A stretch of DNA of 64,000 bases from Bradyrhizobium ontarionense (lineage in GTDB: Bacteria > Pseudomonadota > Alphaproteobacteria > Rhizobiales > Xanthobacteraceae): the NCBI RefSeq assembly GCF_021088345.1, contig NZ_CP088156.1:2790001-2854000 (forward strand). The letters are read 5' to 3'. The notes below the pieces were generated by a model, which worked only from the letters and a program-made list of their open reading frames with translations, did not search any database and was not told the origin of the DNA. Shown here piece by piece: positions 10,396 to 20,018 of the stretch (within the stretch, counting starts at the first letter, position 1; the number at the start of each line of letters is the position of its first letter). The translations under genes and the position numbers were made by a program.

Positions 10396-11772
10396 TCAAT
10401 GCGCCACTACGGGGGCGCCGACATCCTTGCCGCTGGCACGGCCCGTGGGTCCCACGGCCTGCTTTACCACAAGGGCGAGCGCCGCGATCAAGCCGGGAAC
10501 CGCGATCACGGTGAAAATCTCGCTGAAGGTCAGGTGCCGCGCGGTCAGTTCGGCGACCAGGAAGGAGCCGGCAATACCGCCGAAGCGGCCGATGCCCATC
10601 ATCCAGGCAACGCCGGTGGCGCGGCCCTGGGTCGGATAGAACGCGGCAGCCAGCGCCGGCAGCGACGACTGCGCCGTGTTCATGACGACGCCGGCGACGA
10701 ACACGATCACCACCAGCAAGCCGATGTTGCCGACCGCCTGGCCGATCAGGAAGATCGTCACCGCGGTCAGGGCATAGCCGACCGCCACGATGCGGTTGGC
10801 GTTGAAGCGGTCCATCAGCAGGCCGAACAACACCGCGCCGACGCCGCCGAGCGGGAACAGCGCCGAGATCAGGGTCGCGGTCTGCGGGTTGAGCCCGACA
10901 TCCTTGAACAGGACCGGCATCCAGTTGATCAGCGAATAGAAGATCACGAGCCCCATGAAATAGGTGACCCACAGCATCAGCGAGCCGATGCGCAGCACCG
11001 GCGACAGCACCATGCCGATGCCGGTCGCGTTGACGCGGCGGGTGGTCTCGGCATGCTCCGGCTCCAGCATCACGAACTGGCCAACGTCGGACGCGGCATT
11101 CGAGATCCTGCGCATCACCTTGCGGACGCGCTCGACGGTGGCGCCGCGCGACAGCAGATAGTGCACGGACTCCGGCAGGATTGCGACCAGCAGCACGGTC
11201 AGCACCAGCGGCGTCACGCCGCCAAGCACCAGCACGCTACGCCAACCCCATTGCGGGATCATCCAGGCGGCGAGGAAGCCGCCGCACGCAGCCCCCAGCG
11301 GAAAGCCGCAGAACATCAGATTGGTCATGGTGGCGCGCAAACGGCCCGGGCAGTACTCGCTGAGCAGGGTCACGGCGTTGGGCATGGCAGCTCCAAGCCC
11401 GATGCCGGTGACGCAGCGGAGCACCGTGAGCTCGGTCAGATTGGTCGCGAACGCCGAGGCCAGGCAGGCGATGCCGAAGATCAGGACCGAGCCGACCAGC
11501 ACCAGCTTGCGGCCGAGACGATCGGCCACCGGTCCCGCGAACAGCGCGCCGGCAGCAAGGCCGAACAGCGCCGCGCTCAGCACCGGCCCGAGCGCCGATT
11601 TCTCGATCCCCCATTCCTTCAGCAGCGACGGCGCGATGAAGCCGATCGCCGCAGTGTCGAAGCCGTCGAGCAGCACGATGACGAAGCCGAGCGCGAAGAT
11701 CAGCCACTGGAAGGCGGAGAACTTGTGGTCGTCGAGAAAGGCCTGGACGTCGACACGGCCGGTCGTTTGCAT
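10396..11772 (-). CDS. MFS aromatic acid:H+ symporter (PcaK-like)
   Basis: Inner-membrane permease of 458 residues with 12 predicted helices, of the aromatic acid:H+ symporter family. The family signature DGFDTAAIGFIAPSL lies in helix 1 (Asp residues needed for transport in PcaK), and the loop 2-3 motif GPVADRLGRK is the general MFS signature. It is the first gene of the protocatechuate operon and most likely imports protocatechuate, 4-hydroxybenzoate or a related acid. The exact substrate cannot be decided from sequence. Confidence 0.92.
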   Translation of the reverse strand: MQTTGRVDVQAFLDDHKFSAFQWLIFALGFVIVLLDGFDTAAIGFIAPSLLKEWGIEKSALGPVLSAALFGLAAGALFAGPVADRLGRKLVLVGSVLIFGIACLASAFATNLTELTVLRCVTGIGLGAAMPNAVTLLSEYCPGRLRATMTNLMFCGFPLGAACGGFLAAWMIPQWGWRSVLVLGGVTPLVLTVLLVAILPESVHYLLSRGATVERVRKVMRRISNAASDVGQFVMLEPEHAETTRRVNATGIGMVLSPVLRIGSLMLWVTYFMGLVIFYSLINWMPVLFKDVGLNPQTATLISALFPLGGVGAVLFGLLMDRFNANRIVAVGYALTAVTIFLIGQAVGNIGLLVVIVFVAGVVMNTAQSSLPALAAAFYPTQGRATGVAWMMGIGRFGGIAGSFLVAELTARHLTFSEIFTVIAVPGLIAALALVVKQAVGPTGRASGKDVGAPVVAH

Positions 11773-12241
11773 CGCTTCTGCTTTCCTTGGGGGCTGTTCT
11801 TGTGCTCACCGAGTTCCACGGGGCGCGCTCCACGCGCGATCGGCCCTGCTCCTTCGGCGGATTGACGGGAGTTGTGACCGAGCGCGACCACGCGCGCCAG
11901 CGCCGGCCGGCTTCTATCAGCTATTCCAAAACGGCATAAGATATCAAATGAGCCATGCTGATTTTAGAATGGGTCTGAAATGGTTTTGGGACGCGCGTTC
12001 GGCTCGCTCGGTGCACCTCGCCCCGCTTGCGGGGAGAGGTCGGATGGCATCGACAGATGCCATCCGGGTGAGGGGGTACAGGTCTAATGGCACGCACCAC
12101 CCGTGCGGCTGCCCCTCACCCCAACCCTCTCAGCGCGAGCGAAGCTCGTCGCGGCCCCGTAAGAACCGGGAGAGGGAGCGCACCGTCAGCGCCGCAAGAT
12201 CTCGGATGAAACGGCCACATAGTCGTGCCGGCGATCCGCGA
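11773..12241. promoter_or_regulatory. Leader of the protocatechuate operon, with an intergenic palindromic element
   Basis: No gene is seen. The part nearest the permease (about 11905-11990) is AT-rich compared with its surroundings and includes TTCCAAAACGGCAT and AGATATC-like stretches, the likely promoter and LysR-binding area for the ligJKIABC operon; no site is certain. Positions 12010-12185 carry a dispersed palindromic element: hairpin CGCCCCGCTTGCGGGGAG at 12019, GGATGGCATCGACAGATGCCATCC at about 12041-12064, and paired GTGAGGGG and CCCCTCAC blocks. Confidence 0.55.
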
Positions 12242-13141
12242 CTACCGCGGCAGCTTGCGGATCAGCGCCGAGGCCAGCTTCATCGTGTGCTGCGCCAAGG
12301 GCGTCGGCCGCTTGTGCGCTGACGTGACGAGGCACAGCACGCTGGTCGGCGCGGGCTCGGTCAGCGGCCGGATCGCGAGCTCGCCGGCGCGGCCTGAGGC
12401 GGCGACGCCGCTCGGCGTCAGCACGGCGTGGCCATAGCCGGCGCAGACGAGATCGATGATCGAGGGCACGCTCGACACCTCCCAGGCAATGTCGAGCCGG
12501 ATGCCGGCGAGCGCGGCCTGCGTCTCCAGCAGGCGCCGCATCGCATGCACCCGCTCCGGCATGATCAGCTTGTAGCGCGACAGCTCGGCCATTGGCAGCG
12601 GCGCGGTGACGCGGCGCTTGCCCTTCGGCGCGTGGCTGACCAGCGCCAAGGGCTCCTGCAGCACCGGCGTGATCTCGATACCGGCCTGGGCTTCGGGATT
12701 ATAGACCATGCCGACGTCGATGCGGCCGCTGGTGATCCATTCGACGACATGCGTGGACAGGCCCTCGACGACCGCGAGCCGCGCGGCCGGAAACTCCTTG
12801 CGGAAGCGCTCGATCAGCGGCAGCGTCAGCTGGCGCGCAATGCTCGGCGGCAGGCCGATGGTGACGCGGCCGACCGGCGCATCGCGGCTGGCGCCGAGAT
12901 CTTCGCGCGCATGCGCCACCAGCTGCAGCACGCCGACGCTGTGGTCGAACAGGCGCTTGCCGGCCTCCGTCAGCGCCACGCCGCGGCCGTTGCGCGCGAA
13001 CAGTTGCTGCTTCAGCTCGGATTCCAGCGCCCGCACCTGGCGCGACAGCGCCGGCTGCGCCACGTCGAGCACGGATGCCGCCTTGCTGAACGAGCCGAGC
13101 TCGGCGACCTGCACGAAATATTCGAGCTGCCTGAGGTTCAT
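12242..13141 (-). CDS. LysR-type transcriptional regulator, probable activator of the lig operon
   Basis: A 299-residue LysR protein: N-terminal winged helix-turn-helix (MNLRQLEYFVQVAELGSFSK through QPALSRQVRALE, residues 1-60), linker helix, and a C-terminal periplasmic-binding-like effector domain from about residue 90. It lies upstream of the permease and ligJKIABC on the same strand, separated by 469 bases. Regulators in this position (LigR or PcaQ type) normally activate the pathway in response to protocatechuate or a pathway intermediate. The effector and target are inferred from location only. Confidence 0.88.
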   Translation of the reverse strand: MNLRQLEYFVQVAELGSFSKAASVLDVAQPALSRQVRALESELKQQLFARNGRGVALTEAGKRLFDHSVGVLQLVAHAREDLGASRDAPVGRVTIGLPPSIARQLTLPLIERFRKEFPAARLAVVEGLSTHVVEWITSGRIDVGMVYNPEAQAGIEITPVLQEPLALVSHAPKGKRRVTAPLPMAELSRYKLIMPERVHAMRRLLETQAALAGIRLDIAWEVSSVPSIIDLVCAGYGHAVLTPSGVAASGRAGELAIRPLTEPAPTSVLCLVTSAHKRPTPLAQHTMKLASALIRKLPR

Positions 13142-13198
13142 GGGCGGGCGCCCCCTCGATCAGGCGTGATCGTGCGCGGCTGCCTGCCCCACCCCCCA

Positions 13199-13326
13199 CT
13201 GTCGTCCCTGCGAACGCAGGGACCCATAGCCACCGGCCCTTGTTGTCGACAAAGGAAGGTGATGCAGAGTCTTTTCCCACAATCGGCCGTCCGCGGTATG
13301 GGTCCCGGCGTGCGCCGGGACGACAG
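13199..13326. repeat. Dispersed palindromic element bounded by CTGTCGTCCC inverted repeats
   Basis: The element starts CTGTCGTCCC and ends GGGACGACAG (perfect inverted repeat). It contains the hairpin GTCCCTGC-GAAC-GCAGGGAC at 13204-13223 and a second hairpin GTCCCGGC-GTGC-GCCGGGAC ending at 13321. It fills most of the gap between the LysR and tspO genes. Elements with this wording are common between genes in Bradyrhizobium-type genomes; no coding role is seen. Confidence 0.8.
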
Positions 13327-13389
13327 CGGAATATGAGGCTGCGTCGCGCACAACGGTTTCCAGCATCGCCCCATCAACACCGCCTCATC

Positions 13390-13845
13390 TCAATTCAGCA
13401 GATTCAGCGACAGGTTCAGCACCGACGCGAACGCGACCCAGCAGGCATAGGGCACGAACAGCAGCGCCGCGATCCGGTCTGCGCGCCATTGCAGCACGAT
13501 GAAGGTCACGATCAGCACGAACATGCTGACGATGATGCCAAGCGCCACCCACATCAGATGCGCGGTGAAGAACACCGGAGACCAGGCGAAGTTCAGCAGC
13601 AATTGCCCCCACCACACCTGCATCACGGCACCGCTTTCGACGCGCTCATAGGTGCGCCAGCCGGCCACCGCCACCAGGATGTAGAGCACGGTCCAGGCGA
13701 TCGGAAACAGCCAGTTCGGCGGATTGAACGGCGGCTTGATCAGCGAGCCGTACCAGGCGCCCGGCAGGTTGGAGGCGCCGATGATCCAGCCGCCTCCGAC
13801 GACCAGGACGAGGAGGACGATGAGATGCAGGATGGATCGGTTCAT
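13390..13845 (-). CDS. tspO: TspO/MBR family membrane protein
   Basis: Five-helix integral membrane protein of 151 residues, homologous to the bacterial tryptophan-rich sensory protein and mitochondrial translocator protein, which bind porphyrins and related tetrapyrroles. The family pattern is clear: PPNWLFPIAWTVLYIL (helix 2), LLLNFAWSPVFF (helix 3) and PYACWVAFASVLNLSLNLLN at the end. In phototrophic alphaproteobacteria TspO modulates tetrapyrrole metabolism; here no pigment genes are nearby, so the role is open. It is monocistronic, between a palindromic element and the divergent MoxR gene. Confidence 0.93.
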   Translation of the reverse strand: MNRSILHLIVLLVLVVGGGWIIGASNLPGAWYGSLIKPPFNPPNWLFPIAWTVLYILVAVAGWRTYERVESGAVMQVWWGQLLLNFAWSPVFFTAHLMWVALGIIVSMFVLIVTFIVLQWRADRIAALLFVPYACWVAFASVLNLSLNLLN

Positions 13846-14071
13846 ATTCCGCTCGGCGTAATGAGGTCAGTGGTGTCTCGGCTGGTCGGCCGGCGAGAGG
13901 CAGCCATGCCGTCCGGTACCCGCGCACGCACTGGACAAGGGTTGGCCGGGCGCGTAGCCAGGACATAACACAAAGCCAGCAAATGTCAGGGTTTTCGCCT
14001 GACGGCCACACCAGGGACCGGAACGCCGATCGCTCTCGCTTCGGATCCCGCAATCAACCGGAGTTCGACCG

Positions 14072-15028
<957 letters not shown>

Positions 15029-15034
15029 CTCCCG

Positions 15035-16408
15035 ATGCGCGAGAACCTGCACCGCTTCCTTCGCGCCGCACGTGGCGCCGGGGTGCATGTCTCGCCGGCC
15101 GAGAGCATCGACGCGATGCGCGCGGTCGCGACCGTCGGCTTCGCCGATCGCATGGTGTTGCGCGACAGCCTGCTGCTGACCCTTGCCAAGAGCGAGGACG
15201 AGAAGAAGGCGCTGGGCGCCTGCTTCGACCTGTTCTTCGCCCATGCCGATCCGACGCGACAGGAGGCGGACGACGAGGCGCAGCAGGACGCTACGCAGAA
15301 CGAGGCCCAGGCTGCGCCGCAATCCGCGCGAGACGGTGTCGACCAGACGAACGCCGAGCTCGGCCCCCTCGCCCAGATGCTGCTGGCGCGGAACACAGCC
15401 GACATTTCGGCCGCGATCGCCAACGCATCGAGCGCGGTGGGTCTCTCCGACATCCGCTACTTCACCCAGCGCGGGCTGTTCTCCAGCCGCATGCTGGAGG
15501 CGATGGGGATCCAGCGGCTGCGCGACGATCTGGACGCGCTGACCGAAAGCAATCCAGCGCAGGCCGAACGGCTGCAGGGGGCGCTCGACGGCCTGCGCGA
15601 CACCGTGCGCGATACCGTCGCGCAGGCGCTGGCGCTGTACGGCCGCGAGGAGGCTGAGAACCTCCGCCACGAGATCCTACGCAACGCCCAGCTGTCGCGC
15701 ATCGAGCCGCGCCAGGTCGCGGCGATGCGCGCCCTGATCCGGCAGATCGCCCGCCGCCTGCGCGAACGTTACAGCAAGCCGCGCAAGCGCCAGCGCCGCG
15801 GCCATCTCGACGTGCGCCGCACGATCAGGCGGAACGCTGCCTGGGGCAGCGTGCCCTTCCTCACCGCGTGGAAGCGCCGGCATCGCGATCGGCCGAAGAT
15901 CGTGGCGCTGTGCGACGTCTCCGGCTCGGTCGCCCGCGTCTCGGACTTCTTCCTGCTCCTGATCCACAGCCTGCACGACGTGGTCAGCGACGTCAGGTCC
16001 TTCGCCTTCTCCGGCCATCTGATCGAGGTCAGCGAGATCCTGGAGCAGAAATCGGCCGAGGAGGCGATGGCCGAGATCATGGACAAGGTCGGCTTCGGTT
16101 CGTCGGACTACGGCAGCTCGCTCGTCGATTTCGAAAAGCAGTTCATGGCCTCGGTCACGCCTCAGACCACCGTGATCATGCTCGGCGACGCCCGCAGCAA
16201 CAACCTCGACCCGCGCGCCGACATTCTGAAGCGGATCTCCGAACGCGCCAAGCGCGTCGTCTGGCTCAATCCGGAGGGCCGCATGACCTGGGGCTGGGGG
16301 GATTCCGAGATGCCGCGCTACCAGACCTTCTGCAACGTCGTGCGCCCCTGCGCGACGGCCCAGCAGCTCGAACGCGCCGTGAGCGATATCGTGTCCGCGT
16401 ATCAGTAG
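15035..16408 (+). CDS. VWA domain protein, CoxE-like
   Basis: A 457-residue protein with a C-terminal von Willebrand factor A domain from about residue 280. The metal-ion-dependent adhesion site DVSGS is present (in VALCDVSGSVARVS), with the later threonine and aspartate positions in PQTTVIMLGDARSN. The N-terminal part is helical and charged, as in CoxE proteins, and the middle is rich in Glu/Gln. It follows the MoxR ATPase by six bases; MoxR-VWA pairs work together in remodelling or metal insertion into a client protein. The client here is unknown. Confidence 0.9.
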   Translation: MRENLHRFLRAARGAGVHVSPAESIDAMRAVATVGFADRMVLRDSLLLTLAKSEDEKKALGACFDLFFAHADPTRQEADDEAQQDATQNEAQAAPQSARDGVDQTNAELGPLAQMLLARNTADISAAIANASSAVGLSDIRYFTQRGLFSSRMLEAMGIQRLRDDLDALTESNPAQAERLQGALDGLRDTVRDTVAQALALYGREEAENLRHEILRNAQLSRIEPRQVAAMRALIRQIARRLRERYSKPRKRQRRGHLDVRRTIRRNAAWGSVPFLTAWKRRHRDRPKIVALCDVSGSVARVSDFFLLLIHSLHDVVSDVRSFAFSGHLIEVSEILEQKSAEEAMAEIMDKVGFGSSDYGSSLVDFEKQFMASVTPQTTVIMLGDARSNNLDPRADILKRISERAKRVVWLNPEGRMTWGWGDSEMPRYQTFCNVVRPCATAQQLERAVSDIVSAYQ

Positions 16409-16434
16409 GCGCAGCGCCAGGCGCGATTCTCGAT

Positions 16435-17460
16435 CTATTGGTCGTCCTGATCGGCCCGTCCCGGCAATCTGGCCAGGAACTGCAAGGCCGCGTTGCGCGT
16501 GTCGGGCGAATTCAGGATCCCGAGATGGGTGGTGGAAAGCACCGGGTCGTACTGCCCCTGCCCCACCAGGTCGATGGTGTCGGCCCCAGCGAGACCGGCG
16601 CTGGCGGTAAAGTCATGCGCATTGCCGTCCCGATCCTCGGCCGGCACGCCGGGAAGCACGCCGTCCTGCAGGCTGTTGTAGACGAAATCGGGTGTCCCCG
16701 GCTTGTTGCGGATCACCAGGTAACGTGTCGGACCGGGGGTCTCGCCCGCGGCATTCAGCACCGTGAGCAGTTGCGTGTGATCAGACCCGTACTCGTTGCA
16801 GACGGCACTGCTCGGCGTGAAGCCGCCGCCGCTCGCCAACTGATAGAAGTTGGCCGGGTTGGGCGAGCAGTCGATGATGCCGTGATTGGGGCCGTCAATG
16901 GCGACCAGCGCCCGTACCTTGCGGTAGGTATTGTCCTGCAGCATCCACTCCCGCGCCACGGTGACGCCCAGGCTGTGCGCGACGATGTCGACCCGCTTGG
17001 CTCCGGTGAAGTCGAGGACCGCCTGGACGAACTGGCGGAGCATCGGGACCGCCACTGCGGTCGTGTGCGCGACTCCAGAACGATGGGTGTTGTCCTGCGC
17101 CAGGTCGCACTGATCGCCTTGATAACCGAGCCCCCAAAGCTCGCGCGGCTGATAGCCGTGGTCGAGGAAGAACTGCGCGAACGCCTGCATACGTCCGAAC
17201 GGATTGCAGGCGGTCGGGAACGGCGTATCGTTGTTGCCGTGCAGGAAGATCACCGGGACACGCGTGACCCGGCCGCTCTCCGAGCCGAAGCCGATCACGG
17301 GCTTGCCCAGATAGAAATTGCGGATCACCGGGAAGTGCGCGGGAAAGGTCGTCCCGACCTGGCCACTCGGGCTCGTCGAGTCGGCAAGTGCCGCGTCTAC
17401 GGCGCAAACCTGCAGCAGCACCACAACGGCGGCTGCAAAGCGAATATGCTTGGCGAGCAT
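16435..17460 (-). CDS. Exported alpha/beta hydrolase, lipase-like
   Basis: A 341-residue protein with an N-terminal signal peptide (hydrophobic FAAAVVVLLQVCAVDAALA, cleavage near residue 26) and an alpha/beta hydrolase fold. The nucleophile elbow is AHSLG (GxSxG variant with Ala first) and the oxyanion region is FLHGNNDT. Late histidine STTHLGIL is a plausible catalytic base. I place the start at 17460 because GGGAGAGG stands just upstream, and the frame can be extended further 5' without coding character. It converges with the VWA gene. It is probably a secreted or periplasmic lipase/esterase; the substrate is unknown. Confidence 0.85.
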   Translation of the reverse strand: MLAKHIRFAAAVVVLLQVCAVDAALADSTSPSGQVGTTFPAHFPVIRNFYLGKPVIGFGSESGRVTRVPVIFLHGNNDTPFPTACNPFGRMQAFAQFFLDHGYQPRELWGLGYQGDQCDLAQDNTHRSGVAHTTAVAVPMLRQFVQAVLDFTGAKRVDIVAHSLGVTVAREWMLQDNTYRKVRALVAIDGPNHGIIDCSPNPANFYQLASGGGFTPSSAVCNEYGSDHTQLLTVLNAAGETPGPTRYLVIRNKPGTPDFVYNSLQDGVLPGVPAEDRDGNAHDFTASAGLAGADTIDLVGQGQYDPVLSTTHLGILNSPDTRNAALQFLARLPGRADQDDQ

Positions 17461-17725
17461 CACGCCTCTCCCTCTCCGATGATCGTTCATTCGGATACGA
17501 CGACGTTCGTATCCCGGTCTCGGATCCCCGATCGACCTGTCATCGGCCAGCCGCTCCGCGTGGTGCAGGAAAAGCCGCAGTCCCAACCGATCCAGCCTGG
17601 TTCAAAGCACCGCCTGAAAAGTCTATCCCGATATTCTTTCGGATTTGAGACAGCTCGGTTGCCGGCGGACAACGTTCAAGACGGTCACGGCATGCCCGGA
17701 GTTGCGGGTCTCCGGCATCGAAACG

Positions 17726-18391
17726 CTAACCGGCTCCGACCAGTTTTGCACCAAGCACGAAGGCCCCCGCTGCCAGGGCTGCGAGACCAGCGAGCATGCT
17801 CCAGAGCTGCGCCGGGCGCAGACCATCGATCAACTCTCGCACAGTGAGATCGGCCGGCGATCTTGCCAACGAATGATCGCCTCCCCCGACCGCAGTCGCA
17901 TGGTACGCCTCCACCTTTGATTTCCAGTCCGCGAGAACGCCGTTGAATTCGTTGGTGGTCAACGCCGATGATACTGGCCTGACCCACTGCACAAACCAGT
18001 CATATCCACGCTCCAGCAGTCCTTCGCTCTTCAGCCCCGTCTCGACGAGAACCATCAGCGGAAGCCGCCGGCTGTACGCCATCGCCGCTTCGATGTGATT
18101 CCACGGCGTGGGCAGCTTGACGTCGACCAGCTGGGCTTCATGCGGGCCACCGCGTTTTTCAACACCCGACTGGAAGAACGAGCGTTCAAGGGCTATGACG
18201 ACGGCGCCCTGACAGCCGTCGAGCAATTCGACGATCTTCTTCAGCGGAGCGTCGGAGCTGAAGGTGTTCCGACCTACGGTCTGCGGGACAAGCCCTTCGC
18301 TTCGCAGTCGATCTTCGACGGCACGAACGAATGCTTCCTGTTCCTCATTGGCCGTCGCGCCGACACTGACAAAGATGTGCCGAGATGCCAT
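17726..18391 (-). CDS. Putative TIR/nucleoside-deoxyribosyltransferase-like protein with C-terminal membrane helix
   Basis: I do not recognise a named family. The 221-residue product starts with a beta strand HIFVSVG, then helix (AFVRAVEDRLRSEG), a second strand, and a helix leading to GAVVIALE; a later WNHIEAAMAYSRRLP followed by strand LMVLVE resembles the W-x3-E and ExxxA patterns of TIR NADases and nucleoside 2-deoxyribosyltransferases. The C-terminus is a single hydrophobic helix (about residues 195-218), so the protein is probably tail-anchored with its main domain in the cytoplasm. The start at 18391 is supported by AGGAGG seven bases upstream. The TIR-like reading is an inference from pattern only. 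Confidence 0.7.
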   Translation of the reverse strand: MASRHIFVSVGATANEEQEAFVRAVEDRLRSEGLVPQTVGRNTFSSDAPLKKIVELLDGCQGAVVIALERSFFQSGVEKRGGPHEAQLVDVKLPTPWNHIEAAMAYSRRLPLMVLVETGLKSEGLLERGYDWFVQWVRPVSSALTTNEFNGVLADWKSKVEAYHATAVGGGDHSLARSPADLTVRELIDGLRPAQLWSMLAGLAALAAGAFVLGAKLVGAG

Positions 18392-18394
18392 TCT

Positions 18395-18412
18395 CGCGCC
18401 TCCTGAGGCGCG
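18395..18412 (-). promoter_or_regulatory. Perfect hairpin containing the Shine-Dalgarno of the TIR-like gene
   Basis: In the transcript the sequence CGCGCCTC-AG-GAGGCGCG is an 8-bp perfect inverted repeat with the AGGAGG ribosome binding site in its loop and 3' arm, four bases before the ATG at 18391. Folding would hide the ribosome binding site. This could be a thermosensor-like or translation-gated control, or chance in GC-rich DNA. Confidence 0.5.
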
Positions 18413-18640
18413 CAGGTTAGCGAGAATCTCGGCGCTTGCGCAACCCCTGGTCGGCATTTCCACCTGTGGCCACACCTGCGATGTCGCGCTCTTGGATCAC
18501 GGCGGAGATCGACGTCACGTCCTGCCCGCTCGCATGGACGAGCGGCATTCGCGATCGTCGGCGCCTCTGGTCAAATCCCATCGCGCCCTCGAGGTGCATC
18601 GATCAAGCGCAAGCGCCGCGCACGGATCGCGTCAGGCGTG

Positions 18641-18913
18641 CTATCGGCCAGGCCCCTTCTTCAGAAGGACCGCCTTTTGCGCGTCAGTGAAGCTGACACC
18701 CGACTTCTTCTCCACGACCCTGATCGCCCATGTGCGCATCGGATCATCGTCCACCCTGGCCGGCTCGCGCAGGATCGCCACGCTCATCTCCAGCATCTTC
18801 GCGTCCGCCGGATGCTCGATGCCTCCGACGCCGGCGTTCGCCATTGCCAGCACACCGACGGCAGCGCCGATGCACGCGGCCACCGCCGTCGTCGCGACCA
18901 GTTTCCAATCCAC
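18641..18913 (-). CDS. Small membrane-anchored protein of unknown function
   Basis: A 90-residue product with one N-terminal hydrophobic helix (TTAVAACIGAAVGVLAMANAG) and a short charged C-terminal part containing RTWAIRVVEKKSGVSFTDAQKAVLL. It begins with GTG preceded by AAGGGGA at suitable distance. I see no family motif. Codon use fits the neighbours and the reading frame is free of rare stretches, so I consider it a probable gene, but short length limits certainty. It could be a lipid- or membrane-tethered accessory of the TIR-like gene 250 bases downstream. Confidence 0.55.
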   Translation of the reverse strand: MDWKLVATTAVAACIGAAVGVLAMANAGVGGIEHPADAKMLEMSVAILREPARVDDDPMRTWAIRVVEKKSGVSFTDAQKAVLLKKGPGR

Positions 18914-19697
18914 GATCCGTCCCCTTGCTTCCCACGCGCCACTGCGCTGCCACGGTCGAACAGGTTTTTGTCTGCCGCGTGGCGATCTCTGGCCTTTCGT
19001 TCGACAGCAGGCCCATCAGCGCCGTCCATGCCACGCCCGAAACCGGATCTGTGATCCCTGTGTGATTGCCCGTCGCGTTACCATGTCGCATGCATTTCGG
19101 CTTGCACCGTCGGGCAAATCACAACGATGCTTGCGCCCATCCTGCCTCGTCGAAGAGGGGCGTACGCGTCGTCACGATACGTGAGGCAGGTTGCGGTGGA
19201 CGCTATTGCATCATGCGCATCTCGCGCGGACGAGTGATGCGGCGGCGTACGGTGAAGTCGTGATGTCCTGATACCCCGATGCTGGTATCACGTTCGCGAC
19301 GATGCTCAGCGCATCGCGCGGATCATGGTGGCCAACAAGCCCGGCGCACCAGGGAGACCACGTATAAGCCGTCAGACCATCGCGCAGGGAAGGCCGGAAT
19401 GTTCGGCCCACCTGTGGTTCCTGCCCCGTGCATTTTCTCCGCACGGGGGCCGCGGGTGTGGTGGACACCCGGCCTTCCCTGCGCCCTCGATTTCAAGAGG
19501 GTGACCGACCAGCAAAGCTCGGACGCGTCTGCGCCGCGAGATCACGCTGGCGCACGCTCGGCTTCGGTCGAGATCGCGCCTGAGCGGCGCGCCGCCCTGC
19601 TCGGCTCCAACTGTCCAAGCCCGAGAAACTCCCCGAGGAGGGACGCATGCAAGCGCACCCGCATCGTGATGACCGTGCCCGGCGTCGCCCGATCGGA
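18914..19697. repeat. Long intergenic region with copy A of a ~370-bp dispersed element
   Basis: No convincing gene is seen. About 19120-19490 matches, in opposite orientation, the region 34213-34590 (copy B). Shared blocks include GTGGCCAACAAGCCCGGCGC, GGTGCGCCGGGCTTGTTGGC on the complement, ACCCCGATGCTGGT and CCCTGCGC ends. The element also contains a local hairpin CCGTGCATTTTCTCCGCACGG near 19428-19449 and CGGGTGTGGTGGACACCCGG near 19456-19475. Short open frames across it read similarly in both copies but lack ribosome binding sites and look spurious. Confidence 0.75.
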
Positions 19698-19988
19698 TCA
19701 GGCACTGACGGGCGGCGCGTGTGCATCAACGAAGCGGCGCTGATGGGCCGCGATGGCGAGATTGGCCATCCAGAGCCGGTTGCTCTGACCGCGATCGACC
19801 ATGCGGGAGATCTCAGCGGTGAGGAACTTATAGGTCTTGAACTGATCGCGCACGGCGCCGGTGCGCCAGAGATAGTCGAGCGCAATGTCGTAGGCCTCGG
19901 CGGCCGCGGGCTCGCGGAAATCGTTGAAGATCAATCGTGCCATCGAGGAGAAGGCACGAAGGCGGGTCTGGTTCCTGAACCGGGACAT
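19698..19988 (-). CDS. Small conserved-looking helical protein of unknown function
   Basis: A 96-residue protein, largely helical, with FREPAAAEAYDIALDYLWRTG and ISRMVDRGQSNRLWMANLAIAAHQR as its main segments; no signal peptide or membrane helix. I recognise no named domain. GGAGG lies ten bases before the ATG. It is the third gene of a minus-strand unit after the CoA ligase and RidA genes (gap to RidA 30 bases), which suggests a part in the same catabolic operon, perhaps regulatory or as an enzyme subunit. Function cannot be given. Confidence 0.65.
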   Translation of the reverse strand: MSRFRNQTRLRAFSSMARLIFNDFREPAAAEAYDIALDYLWRTGAVRDQFKTYKFLTAEISRMVDRGQSNRLWMANLAIAAHQRRFVDAHAPPVSA

Positions 19989-20018
19989 GATCTCGCAACC
20001 TCCGTGTCGGAGTGGGCC

